Of a stretch of DNA of 64,000 nt, positions 54,901 to 64,000 are shown piece after piece. The number at the start of each line of letters is the position of its first letter. Position 1 is the first letter of the stretch. The stretch lies in NCBI GenBank assembly GCA_024760905.1, contig CM045745.1:16607282-16671281 (forward strand). The letters run 5' to 3'. The position numbers were made by a program, and so were the translations under genes. Below the pieces are notes generated by a model, which was given only the letters and a program-made list of their open reading frames with translations, was not told where the DNA came from and made no database searches. This DNA is from Plotosus lineatus (Eukaryota; Chordata; Actinopteri; Siluriformes; Plotosidae).

Positions 54901-55963
54901 AGGCAGTGACGTTTGGCGGTTACCAGAGCAAAAGTTATTTCATAAGGCCTTCGCCATATATGGAAAAGACTTTTCCTTTATCCACAAAATGGTATTCCAT
55001 TATCATAACATACTTATGATATTAGAAATATTGTAAGCACAACTCAAACCTTAAGATGAATCACAGGTGCAGACAAAGGAGGTGTCACAGTGTGTGGAAT
55101 TCTACTATCACTCCAAACGTCTCAGAGAAAAACAGAGAAAGTTAAAGGAGAAAGAAGCGCAACAACAAAAAATGGCTGCAAAATCAACGAACCAGGTAGA
55201 ATTACATTTCTTTCTTTATAAGATATTAATAAGGTTTGCCTCCATCATGAGCTCTAACAGTAATAACAGCATTTGAATAATAAAGTCAACATGACTGAAA
55301 GTGTCCTTTATTTACAGGTCATGATGATGAACCCTATTAATGTCGACGTGCTAATTCACACACCTGCACTGGCGCCAAGTTTTCCCTGTAAACAATGTGG
55401 AAAGTAAGTGTATACCTGTCTTCATATATGGATAGTGACACTCTTGGATTCCCTTAAAGTTTCAAAATATCAATACAAAAAGAAAAAAAAAAAAAATCAA
55501 TAAAAGACAAAATTAATGAACTACAATGAATAAACGGTTTGTTTTTCCTCACAGGATGTTCTACAAGATCAAAAGCAGAAATGCTCACATGAAGATCCAT
55601 CGTCAGCAGCAGGAAGATTGGCGGGAAAGAATCCATCCAAACAACCACCTGAACCTGTCTCAGACCCTGCAAAATCAAAACCGAGCCCTGAACAATCCTA
55701 ACCAGCTTGTTACACAGGGTCACCCAAACCACTTACTAACCCAAAGCCTAATCCAGAACCTGGTGCAGTCTCAGGCTCAGATCACTTTTATCCAAAGCAG
55801 CAAGACTCAGAGTCCTTCTTTCACCTCTGCTATCAGCAGTACAAATTCCCCACAAAGTTCCGAGATAGCTCCGAGAACCCCAGCGCTACCACATTACAGG
55901 GGCCCCCAACAGACATGGGGTGGTATTCATGGTAATTTGGAGTCTGGTCTGTATTACGAGTAA
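48979..55963 (+). CDS. ELM2-SANT-C2H2 transcriptional corepressor (ZNF541/TRERF1/MIDEAS family)
   Basis: Nuclear scaffold family that recruits histone deacetylase through ELM2-SANT. Exons: 48979-49816, 49907-50028, 50119-50256, 50408-50571, 51060-51211, 53299-53402, 53487-53547, 54903-54991, 55067-55195, 55318-55403, 55555-55963; 2292 nt in phase, 763 residues. Residues 1-366 are Ser/Pro/Gln-rich and disordered-looking. Exon 4 has PMLNPTRSGTGLYCNL, typical just before ELM2. ELM2 begins at about 422 (VNIGSEFQVEIPDL) and ends near 526. SANT is about 527-577 (VWRLPEQKLFHKAFAIYGKD, VSQCVEFYYHSKR). A coiled KLKEKEAQQQK follows, then one C2H2 finger with Cys623, Cys626, His639, His643, and a Gln/Asn-rich tail. 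N-terminal zinc fingers seen in some relatives are absent. The start follows a 4-codon upstream frame at 48891. ATTAAA lies at about 56080. Which of the three paralogues it is cannot be settled here. Confidence 0.88.
50611..50876. mobile_element. hAT foldback MITE with 8-bp TSD, intron 4 of the ELM2-SANT gene
   Basis: A 266-bp near-perfect palindrome with ends CAGGGGTGTCAAACTCGTGC and its inverse, flanked by atctatac (50603-50610 and 50877-50884). An (ATC)n microsatellite precedes the left duplication. Confidence 0.92.
51353..52190. mobile_element. Tigger/pogo-like element interrupted by a hAT-like element
   Basis: Ends TAGTGGTACCTCTTCTAACG (51353) and inverse GACGAGGTACCACTG (to 52190), TA on both sides. 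A second element at 51530-51824 (ends CAGTGCTTCTCAGTTATTTT and inverse AATTATTTGAGAAGCACTG-like) with an imperfect 8-bp duplication (actttgtg / gccttgtg) lies inside it. Both are in intron 5 of the ELM2-SANT gene. Confidence 0.75.
52665..52960 (-). mobile_element. tRNA-derived SINE family C
   Basis: Reverse copy sharing CCATCGCAGGTTAC, CCCAGTAT, TACCCATTTATACTGCTGGG and GTGATTTGAACCTATGACGT ... GACCACTACCTGACC with 54126-54420. The last part is an inverted tRNA-like head with box B. Confidence 0.75.
53905..54125 (+). mobile_element. L2-tail-type repeat fragment, interrupted
   Basis: GGCTTAATCCTACCAGGGCC, ATCTCATCTCAGCCAACAAC, TACACCCTTGAATAGC and ACCCGGGGAAACCCAGAAA. Related sequence resumes at about 54421 after the SINE C copy, which therefore inserted into it. 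Confidence 0.55.
54126..54420 (-). mobile_element. tRNA-derived SINE family C, full copy
   Basis: Same family as 52665-52960 in better condition. The inverse head ends GCACCCTAACCACTACGCCA, the body contains CCATCGCAGGTTACCTTCCC, and the 3' end lies near 54126-54160 (CCTGAGCCTAGTGGCTCATC). It is in intron 7 of the ELM2-SANT gene. Confidence 0.75.
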
Positions 55964-56655
55964 TAGAGGCTCACAGGTGGGGACTTGGCTTTATATTCTT
56001 AGCTACAGTCTTAATTCTCCTTGTTCATTTCTGGAACAGTAAAAAAAAAACATGTAGCTTATGCTTGTACATAATGTTCATTAAATACTGACTTCACACT
56101 CATGGTCTTGAAATCTTTATATCAATGATTCTGATTTCATACCATTTTTGAAAAGGTGGTTCATACTATAGAGGATTGCCTCATGGGAATTATTTGTTTT
56201 TATCAATCATTAATATTGCAAATCAATATTAAAATAAAAATCCTTATTCATATTTTTATGATAATTGGCTATTTGTTATTGGCTGCTGACATCCAAGAAA
56301 TGTGCCATTACCAGGATATCATTTTCATAGCACAGTAAGCCAATAGCAAACCATTAAATCAGAGATATGGAGTAACGTTGTGTTCACAGCCCATAATACA
56401 CTGTAGATCTATCATACAAACCTCGACCATATTTCAGTATAATGAGTCTAAAGGTGAAAATGGTCATTTTTAAAAATAACTAGAAATGCGTTATCATCAC
56501 ACAACATGAACTGTTTCCTCTGTGTCGTCAACAGCACACTTAGTGTCATCATGTTTTAATTGTTACAAGATTGTCAGACATGGACATACACATATCTGGT
56601 TCAAATAGAAAAAGAAAAAAAATTTGTGCTACATTTTACATATTTGACCATTTAC
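55964..56655 (+). other. ELM2-SANT gene 3' UTR and intergenic sequence
   Basis: ATTAAA at 56080-56085 is a likely poly(A) signal, about 117 bp after the stop. The rest is AT-rich with nothing recognised on either strand. I looked here for the missing 3' exons of the minus-strand ZP gene and found none. Confidence 0.45.
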
Positions 56656-56659
56656 GTCA

Positions 56660-57050
56660 GTGGTCCCCAACCTTTTTATCACCGCGGACCGGTAAACGCT
56701 TGACAATTTTACCGCGGCCCGGGAAGAGGGGGTAGTTTGTTTATATTGTTAATATAGTACCCCGCCCTTACCCAGACTCGGCTGAGATGCTAAAACCATT
56801 CAGTATTTATTAACCTTAACACTAAATTACACAAAAACTGTACACATGCATTTAATTTATTGGTCTTTCTTTTGTAATCCTTGCTGTATGACCCTTGACA
56901 CGGACTTGCGTGTCTTAATACCATATAAATCCGCTGCAGAATTCAAAAGGCATCTTTTACATCATGGGTCTACATGTAAACACAAGGGAAAACAATACGG
57001 CTGCAATACATTTTTTATAAAAACATTTAAACTTTTAAGGATAAAACAGT
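56660..57050 (+). mobile_element. hAT-like repeat fragment
   Basis: It starts with CAGTGGTCCCCAACCTTTTT and ATCACCGCGGACCGGTAAAC, a terminus seen on many vertebrate hAT elements. The opposite end is not evident, so the right boundary is a guess. Confidence 0.5.
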
Positions 57051-57233
57051 GCTTGCATTTAAAAAGTGGATGACTTATGAAAATAATTTTGCCATCATAT
57101 GCATAAGATAGCATTGAGTGGTCCTACCTTTCAAGCCTTTTGGTATTTTTAGGCCTGTAAAAATATAGACATGGCAAATATAACTTCTCAAAAATACCAC
57201 CTGTACAATGTGTCAGTCATGAAGTACCGGTAC

Positions 57234-60200
57234 CTCGGATTAGAACCTTTATCCCTTTGAATGCTTGTCTCCGTTTTCGTGATAATGAGGAATGTTTGAT
57301 GTTTGCGTGAGCGGCGGGATGAAGCATTAATGAGCTGGTGCCGTTTATCGGGTACCGACACTGCAGTGTCAGCCTTTTGTAGAGTTGCATACAATATATG
57401 ATAAAAGAAAAAAAAAGAATATTAAAATCAAACACTTGAAGGAACTGCCAGTAAAATATATTCTATACAGTGGTACCTCACCTTACAAAATTAATCCGTT
57501 CCAGAGCCTTTTTCTTAACCTGGATTTTTCGTAAGTTGAACAGCATTTTACATGTAAAACGTTTGATTCGTTCCAAGGCCCCCAATACTACCCCCTAAAT
57601 CCTTTAAAAATTATAAAAGTATACCTTTTAAGACCTCCTCCTGCTTCAATATTGTACCGATGGTAGATGGGTTTTGGTTTTGGTCATATTCTTTTGCAAT
57701 ATCACTCAACTGCATGCCACGAGCCCGCTTCTTCTTTTCACTCGCACCAGAAATCACGCGCGTATGCTGACCATGTTTTCTTAGCAGAGTTATAATCTTA
57801 CAAATGTTTATGGAAGGTTAAAAGCCAATAACTCTGTCCTTTACATGAAAAGCATTATGGGAGATGTAGCTCCATAATAGCCAATGGGAGGGAGCTGTGT
57901 CATCCCTCCTAGCCAATGGGAGGCCAGCAGGGTGGGATGTTGGGACATGTAGTCAGTGGGAGAGCAAGTCATGCATTGTTTGAATGGCGTGTTTTGTAAG
58001 AACTTGTTTCGTATACAGAGATAAAAAATTTTTGTAGTAAACTGGATTTTTCGTATTCTGGGACTATCATAAGGTGAGGTACCACTGTATATGTAAGAAG
58101 TGCATCAGTGAAAGAAAAAGCTGCCTGTACCAACTTACCTGAATGGTGAGTCAATATGGATGATTTGATCTTCTTTAGGAAGAAATTTCTGTCTGTATCT
58201 GATCTCATTCTCATACAGCAGATAGTTTCTTTCCACCTGGTTTACATTTATTAAAACTGATTTTTATTTTGTACACCCTATCTGTAGAAAATCTTTTATG
58301 TTACAGGATTAATAAGGTTAAAGGCATTAAAAAAGAATTTGCACAGTTTTCTCTTACTGGTTTTACATTGTAGATTCTATTCAAGTAACTTACAGTCATG
58401 GTAGTGCCACATGAGTCCAAGCTGAAGTTGAACAGAGCTCTGGAACTGTCTGTGGCAGTGGGTTTACAGGATGTGTCCAAGAGACTGGTACTGTTAGGCT
58501 TAATGGGAGGGATGGAACGAGTCGTGTCTGTAACCACCACCATCCTTCCTTCAGGAAGGCAAACTGAAGGAAGGTAAACAAATGGTGAAATATATCAGAC
58601 AATAAATGATAAGTACATACATGTAGAGTATTAGTGAATGCAGTGGACAAGAAAATAGAAGAGAAATACCCTCTGGAAAGGAAACAAGATTTCTGACTAA
58701 CAGTCCCTGACAAATTTGTACATATAGTGTAGATGTGATAGGAAGGTATTGGAAAGAATAAAAGGAAAAGTGTACAAGATTGTGTTGAGGCCAGCGATGT
58801 TGTATGGTTTAGAAACAGTGGCGCTGAGGAAAAGACAGGAGGCAGAGCTGGAGGTAGCAGAAATGAAAATGTTGATGTTCTCTCTGGGGGTAACAATGAT
58901 GGATATAATCAGGAATGAGTACATCAGAGGGACAGCACATGTAAGATGTTTTGTAGACAAAGTCAGAGAGGTTAGATTGAGATGGTTTGGACATGTACAG
59001 TGGAGGGATAGTAAATATATTGGTAGTAGGATGGTGAGGTTTGAACTACCAGGCAGAAGGACTAGAGGAAGACCAAAGAGGAGATTTATGGATGTGGTGA
59101 AGGAGGACATGAAGGTAGTTGGCATAAGAGAAGAAGATACAGACGATAGGGTGAGATGGAGGCAGATGATTCGCTGTGGCGACCCCTGAGGGAATAGCCG
59201 AAAGCAAAAGAAGAAGAGTATAGATGTGTTGTTGTGAGTGTGCATGGGCACTTTACCTAGAAAGTCTCGAGCAGGAAATGTGCAACGTTGGACAAGGTGG
59301 TGCTCCTTCTTCATTGTCACCATGCTAACAGCACGGACCTCCACCTTAACAACCACGTTTTCTAAATGTAGATCCTACACATACCAACAGACCAGTCATT
59401 GAAGAAGAAATAACACAATATCCAAAATATCTTCTCACCAAAACACAAGAGGAACTGAGAATAAGGAAAACAGACCACAAGATGGCATCACAGGCAAAAA
59501 TTGAATGCATTTTAAAAGTTAAAACTACTGTATACTTCTGAATTAAATCAAAACACCACAAATGTGGAAGATGCTGGTTGTTAAAATAAAATAACCAAAG
59601 GCTAAACTTTAAAACAGTTAGGATGGTATTTAAAAATTTAAAACATTATTAAACATTTAATATAGCAATAAAACAAAAAACAATGATTTCTAAAGAATCT
59701 TTGTTCGGTGTTGTGGCACTTGGTACAATACAACAGCAACTTATTTGACGTTTAACCAAACAAATTTTATTGTGTTATCAAAAGTTGGCATTTCAGTTCT
59801 CCCCATTCTTTTAAGCTTTGACCCAATTCTCCAGCCAAACCTTTGGTTTTGCATCATCTTTTTTGGTTTAGAAACTGTGGCCCTGGGGAAGACAGGAGGC
59901 AGAGCTGGAGGTAGCAGAGATGAAAATGTTGAGGTTCTCTCTGAGAGTAACGAGGATGGATAGGATCAGGAATGAGCACATCAGAGGGACAGCACATGTA
60001 AGATGTTTTGTAGACAAAGTCAGAGAGGCTAGATTGAGATGGTTTGGACATGTACAGAGGAGGGATAGTGAGTATATTGGTAATAGGATGCTGAGGCTGG
60101 AACTACCTGGCAGAAGGCCTCGAGGAAGACCAAAGAGACGATTCATGGATGTGGTGAAGGAGGACATGAAGGTCGTTGGTGTAAGAGAAGAAGATGCAAA

Positions 60201-60777
60201 GGATAGGGTGAGATGGAGGCAGATGATTCGCTGTGGCGACCCCTGAAGGGAAAAGCCAAAAGGAAAAGAAGAAGAAGATGGGTAGCTGTGTTAAAGGAAA
60301 AGAAGAAGACTACTACTACAGGCTGGGTGACTTCAACTGGCTCAAATATGTTTGGCCTGTCCTTCATGTTCATTCCCAAATTCCTCAGTAGCTCAAGATA
60401 GCATGTTAAAAGCCTGCTGTCCAGATAGGTAATGTTTTTTCCTGCCATTATAAACATCAAACTACCAACATCTATTTGTAATAACTCTCGGCGCTTCAAA
60501 GGAGATTTTCATGCAGGCTGCTGATCAGTGAAGAGTCTGGATTCGGGTTTTGCAATTAAAAATAAAAATTCTTCCAACAAGACCAGGGAATAATATAGAC
60601 ACTCTGGAACACCACTCAATATTCTGTATACAGATGCTCCCCGACTTACATTCATCCGTTTTACGTTTTTTTTTTCCAAAAAAAAGTCAAATTTTGAGTT
60701 TAGACGTACCTACGTAGTACGCTGATGTAATGACGCAATGATGCAGCATTCATTGTTTACAAACTACAGACCGAATA

Positions 60778-60831
<54 letters not shown>

Positions 60832-62085
60832 TACACACACACATACTGTATATAGCATGTTACCCTCATGTTACGACGTCGTCCCTGTGATCTTTGTGTT
60901 TACACTGTTTTGCGAACTTTTGTAACCCTAAGCAAATATGGTTGGTCAGAAGTGTAAAAAAAAAATCCACAAATTACAGAACAATTACAGATATTTACTA
61001 TCTTTTAGCAGAATCCTAAGAGTGTATACTTATTTTTATATTAATATTCATTAGGATTTGTACTTGTTCTTTGTATGCATCTCTTGAATAAATTTTACTT
61101 ACTTACACAAAAGAAAGAACTCTCCGCTTTGCTGGGAGACTGCATCAGTGCAAGCTGTGTTCTAAACGAGTTCAATGGCACCCTTGTGCACTTGAAATAC
61201 CGGAAGTCTGTATAACCCACAGCAAGTACACTACTTTTTCAAGTACACTACTTTTGGTATTGAGCGCTTCACATATTGTAAGCGTTGATTGGCTGTTTTA
61301 AGCTTCATGTAAAGTAACTCGGTATAAATAAGTGACTTATTTGAATTTAATGTTGATATTATTTGCTATATTTGATATTATTTTACAATGTTATGTTTAT
61401 AATAATTGATTTAGGGGTGTTTGATGAGATACGGTAATGGTATTTATGGATATATAGTACAGTATGAGCGTCATACGTCACACGTCATACATCACTGTAA
61501 CAACTTACGTTCACTTTCAACTTATGTTCGACCGTCCGGAAGCAATTAAAAACGTAAGTCGGGGAGTGTCTGTACACCCCATGCACACAGACCTCATAAA
61601 CAAGTCCAGGGCTGAAGAGAGGTATCTCTACACTGAAATAGTCATCTCCACCATCCAGCCTGTAGCCTCCCAGGTACACAAGTTCCCAATCCAGTTTATG
61701 GTTGCCCACATACAGCTCCCAGTGCTCAATCTCTGAGCCGTAGTGCAGAACCACCATAACACCTCTTTCTGTACAACTGCTGTCCAGTACAGCTGGAAGA
61801 GCTGGTAAGTAGCACAAAAACAAACAAACAAAAAAACAAGTTACAAGGCCAATGAAGGAACTACTAAAGTGGGTAATATGATCAGTGAAAAAACACCAGC
61901 AGTTCACCTGGTTCTTTCTGATCAAACATTATATTAGTTCTATAGATGAAGTGTTCTTCTTCAGGAACTATAATCAGGTTGAAGATCAGATCCAAGCTAT
62001 GCCTCCTGTACAGCCCAGTGATTACCTAAACAAAGATCAACTGGAGTCAGAAGGTTCTTTGTCTTACTTTAGAAAAGAAAAAAAA

Positions 62086-62116
<31 letters not shown>

Positions 62117-62874
62117 CACACACACACACACACACACACAGGGATCCCTCGCTACTTCGCGTTTCAATTCATGCGGCTCAGTGCATTGCATTTTTTTTTT
62201 TAAATAAATATTCATCGAATTCAAAAATCCCCAGTGCGGCTAACTGGGTTATCAAAGGCGGGCCATGTCTCTCACTGTCTATGGTGAAAGGCATGTAAAA
62301 GAACCATTGCTGACTTTCGTAAAGAGTAGGCTGCAAAGCCGTCAGCGTGTTTCTGTCCCTTGCTAAAAGGGTTGTGACAGGAAGGGCATCCGACGTAAAA
62401 ACCTCTGCCAAATCAAACGTGCAAATCAGATGATTCGCTGTGGCAACTCCCGAGTAAAGGGAAAAAGCCAAAAGAAAGAAAGAAATTCATCGAATTCAAA
62501 AATAAGGAAAATGCCACCAAAAGAAGGCCAATTATGCGAAAAAACCCTAAACCAACACAAAACAAAACCCAAAACCTCCCATCAAAACTACTTACACTGA
62601 GAGGTGCGCATCTGAGCGTGTGCATGTGCATCTGTGTGCGTGCGCGTCTGCATGTGTTTGCATCTATATTTTATTTACATCTCCTGCATTATTGTTGAAT
62701 GTTTAATTGTTATTATAAGCATTTATAGCATTGAACATGTATTTATTGATATTATATACATGTACGTATACATCAGTCGGGGGGGTTGGGGAGTTGATCC
62801 TACTTCGCGGAGTTCGATGGTCGCGTGGGGATCTCAGTCCTAATTAACAGCGGAAAATGAGGGATCCCTTTGTG

Positions 62875-62931
<57 letters not shown>

Positions 62932-64000
62932 CATATATATATATATACACATACATACATATACATATATACATATACACATACATATACATATATATAC
63001 ATATACACATACATATACATATATATATACACATATATATACACATATATACACACACACATACACACACAGAGCTAGATATCCCCCCACCCCCCAACAT
63101 ATTTTAAAAACTGAAATGATTTGAAACAGTAATGTCCCACCCTCTGGGTGACCTTGGGGTGGGAGAAGGGGACTTGCAGTTCATAAGCATGGCTGCCATT
63201 GTTGAAGAAAATCTGTTTTAAATGAATCTTTTCTTCTTGTGCCTCTTGCCGAGTGAAGGTTTCACCCCCAATTGTAATATTTTGAAGTGACACATCAGCA
63301 GAGAATACACCGAGAGTGATGGAGAACATCTCTGCGGAGGGATCTGTGTCTTAAGAGCGCAAAAGAAACACAGATCAGGGTTTTGAAGTAAGATAATCAG
63401 ACAAAGTTGAAATGCAACTGTCTTCACAAGCTCAATTCTTCCAAAAAGCTAAAGCCACGTTCATTTCCTTATGACTCATATGTGAGAGGATTCTTACTAT
63501 TGAGAAGAACTGGTGTTCGAGGCACACGTGGTGTGCGCAACAGCAGGAAGCTACGGTGTTGAGTATGAGGCCAAACTGCGTCATCCCACTGATACATATA
63601 AAAGAACTCCACCGACAGAGATTGAGCATAATGGCCTTTAAAGACATGACTCTGGTGATATGAATGAGAGGTCAGCACTACTGCATGCACATACAAATTG
63701 ATTTTAAATTTGCTTGCTTTTAAGTGCAGTTTAAAAAAAAAAAAAAAAAAGCTTTCATGAAAAGCTCGAACTGGCGTGATTCAGTACCCCTGATTATACC
63801 TTAATTTTTGCTCCCGCTTTGTCAAATGGAATCCTGACATTTAATGTCTGGTCCTTCAGAGAGATCTCAAAATCCCGGTCACGTATTTCACGATCACCCA
63901 ACATTCTGTCATCTACTCCCAGTCTCACTGCAACATTTGTGAACCAACCTCGCACCAGAGGGGAAAGGGCCAGCGGGAATGACCAGAGAAGGTATGGGCC
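57234..64000 (-). CDS. Zona-pellucida-domain egg-coat protein (ZP2/ZPAX-like), partial
   Basis: Secreted structural glycoprotein family of the egg envelope. Minus-strand exons: (64000)-63800, 63651-63498, 63349-63141, 62025-61908, 61801-61578, 59374-59257, 58563-58394, 58236-58139, 57373-about 57234; phases join at every junction. The 5' end lies beyond the window. The N-terminal part has repeated ZP-N-like units ([78 protein letters not shown]). The canonical ZP-N follows: [82 protein letters not shown]. The order and motifs match ZP2/ZPAX proteins. The last exon ends at a weak GTACCG donor. No ZP-C, furin-site or C-terminal exon is found in the 1.1 kb left before the convergent neighbour, so the gene may be 3'-truncated. 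Confidence 0.8.
57468..58087 (-). mobile_element. Tigger/pogo-like element with transposase remnant, ZP gene intron
   Basis: Ends CAGTGGTACCTCACCTTAC (57468) and its inverse (to 58087) between TA dinucleotides. On the minus strand around 57775-57610 it reads [18 protein letters not shown] and [15 protein letters not shown], a CENP-B-type helix-turn-helix. It is the same subfamily as 23769-24550. Confidence 0.85.
58735..59215 (+). mobile_element. RTE-type LINE 3' fragment, antisense in a ZP gene intron
   Basis: Plus frame 58749-59189: [51 protein letters not shown] and RCGDP, then GAA-rich tail. It ends about 40 bp before exon 59257-59374. Confidence 0.9.
59868..60285 (+). mobile_element. RTE-type LINE 3' fragment, antisense in a ZP gene intron
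   Basis: Plus-strand sequence from LETVAL through [36 protein letters not shown] and RCGDP, and a GAA-rich tail. A frameshift lies near 59890. It is a second insertion of the same family in the same gene. Confidence 0.9.
60631..61572 (+). mobile_element. Tigger-like element abutting a ZP exon splice donor
   Basis: TIRs CAGATGCTCCCCGACTTACA (60631) and inverse TAAGTCGGGGAGTGTCTG (to 61572), flanked by TA. The 5' leader matches the element at 2150-2600, including GGTTGGTCAGAAG, the transposase start region. It has an internal (AT)n/(AC)n tract at 60781-60850. On the minus strand the element begins five bases into the intron after exon 61801-61578. Confidence 0.85.
62095..62140 (+). repeat. (TA)n(CA)n microsatellite
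   Basis: TA units followed by CA units, directly left of the element at 62139. Confidence 0.9.
62139..62872. mobile_element. DNA transposon with GGGATCCCTC ends, split by a SINE
   Basis: Ends CAGGGATCCCTCGCTACTTC (62139) and the inverse GAAAATGAGGGATCCCT (to about 62872), located between microsatellites on both sides. The CAGGGATCCCTC...CGCG type of end is pogo/Tigger-like. An inner block 62579-62808 is shared with the hAT copy at 29066. Confidence 0.7.
62229..62484 (+). mobile_element. SINE family A, tail type 2, with 19-bp TSD
   Basis: Head-less copy: GTGCGGCTAACTGGGTTATC body, then GACAGGAAGGGCATCCGACG and AAATCAGATGATTCGCTGTG, ending in (AAAG)n. Perfect flanking duplication attcatcgaattcaaaaat at 62210-62228 and 62485-62503. 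This is the best reference for tail type 2. Confidence 0.93.
62880..63072 (+). repeat. (AT)n-(ATAC)n microsatellite, about 190 bp
   Basis: Pure TA tract followed by TATACACATA-type repeats, ending about 70 bp before ZP exon 63141-63349 (on the minus strand, just after its donor). Confidence 0.95.

Noticed and set aside
62800..63124. Open frames of Tyr/Ile/Val/Cys repeats on both strands
   Set aside because: Translation of the (AT)n-(ATAC)n tract.
63652..63696. Longer start for the second ZP exon ([13 protein letters not shown])
   Set aside because: No acceptor there fits phase 0 of the previous exon. The CACCAG at 63652-63657 gives a clean phase-0 junction (KIK to SHVFKG).

Overview
The window is vertebrate nuclear DNA, most likely from a ray-finned (teleost) fish. 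Genes are split by GT-AG introns and long microsatellites. The repeat load is typical of teleosts: RTE-type and Rex3 non-LTR retrotransposons, tRNA-derived SINEs, Tigger/pogo-like and hAT miniature DNA transposons. The host genes (a TMEM272-like protein, cytidine deaminase, 4F2hc/CD98 heavy chain, an ELM2-SANT-C2H2 corepressor and a ZP2/ZPAX-like egg-coat protein) are also typical of fish. There is no operon structure, and I see no stand-alone tRNA, rRNA or CRISPR array.

Layout. 0-6.7 kb: repeats only, including a 49-bp perfect inverted repeat at the left edge and a nearly intact RTE-like LINE that has lost its 3' end. 6.74-8.09 kb: a four-exon plus-strand TMEM272-like gene. 9.06-16.36 kb: a five-exon cytidine deaminase gene (cda) whose third intron carries a 3.1-kb antisense LINE with a perfect 14-bp target-site duplication. 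16.4-30.7 kb: a transposon graveyard with nested insertions. 30.73-36.16 kb: slc3a2, eight coding exons that join in frame to 486 codons. 36.2-48.9 kb: a gene-free block with few transposons, microsatellites, a minisatellite and G-run clusters. 48.98-55.96 kb: an ELM2-SANT-C2H2 gene, eleven coding exons, 763 codons. 57.2-64.0 kb: a minus-strand zona-pellucida-domain gene. It enters from beyond the right edge, and its second ZP half cannot be found in the window.

The genes do not form one pathway: pyrimidine salvage, amino-acid transporter chaperoning, chromatin repression and egg-coat structure are simply neighbours. Exon models were built by eye from reading frames, splice sites and phase. 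Four of them close exactly in phase from ATG to stop (447, 402, 1461 and 2292 nt including the stop), which is the main internal support. The most distinctive repeat biology is a tRNA-derived SINE family carrying three different 3' tails. One of those tails joins the 5' leader and the 3' end of the resident RTE LINE. A second striking case is a Tigger-like insertion abutting a splice donor of the ZP gene.
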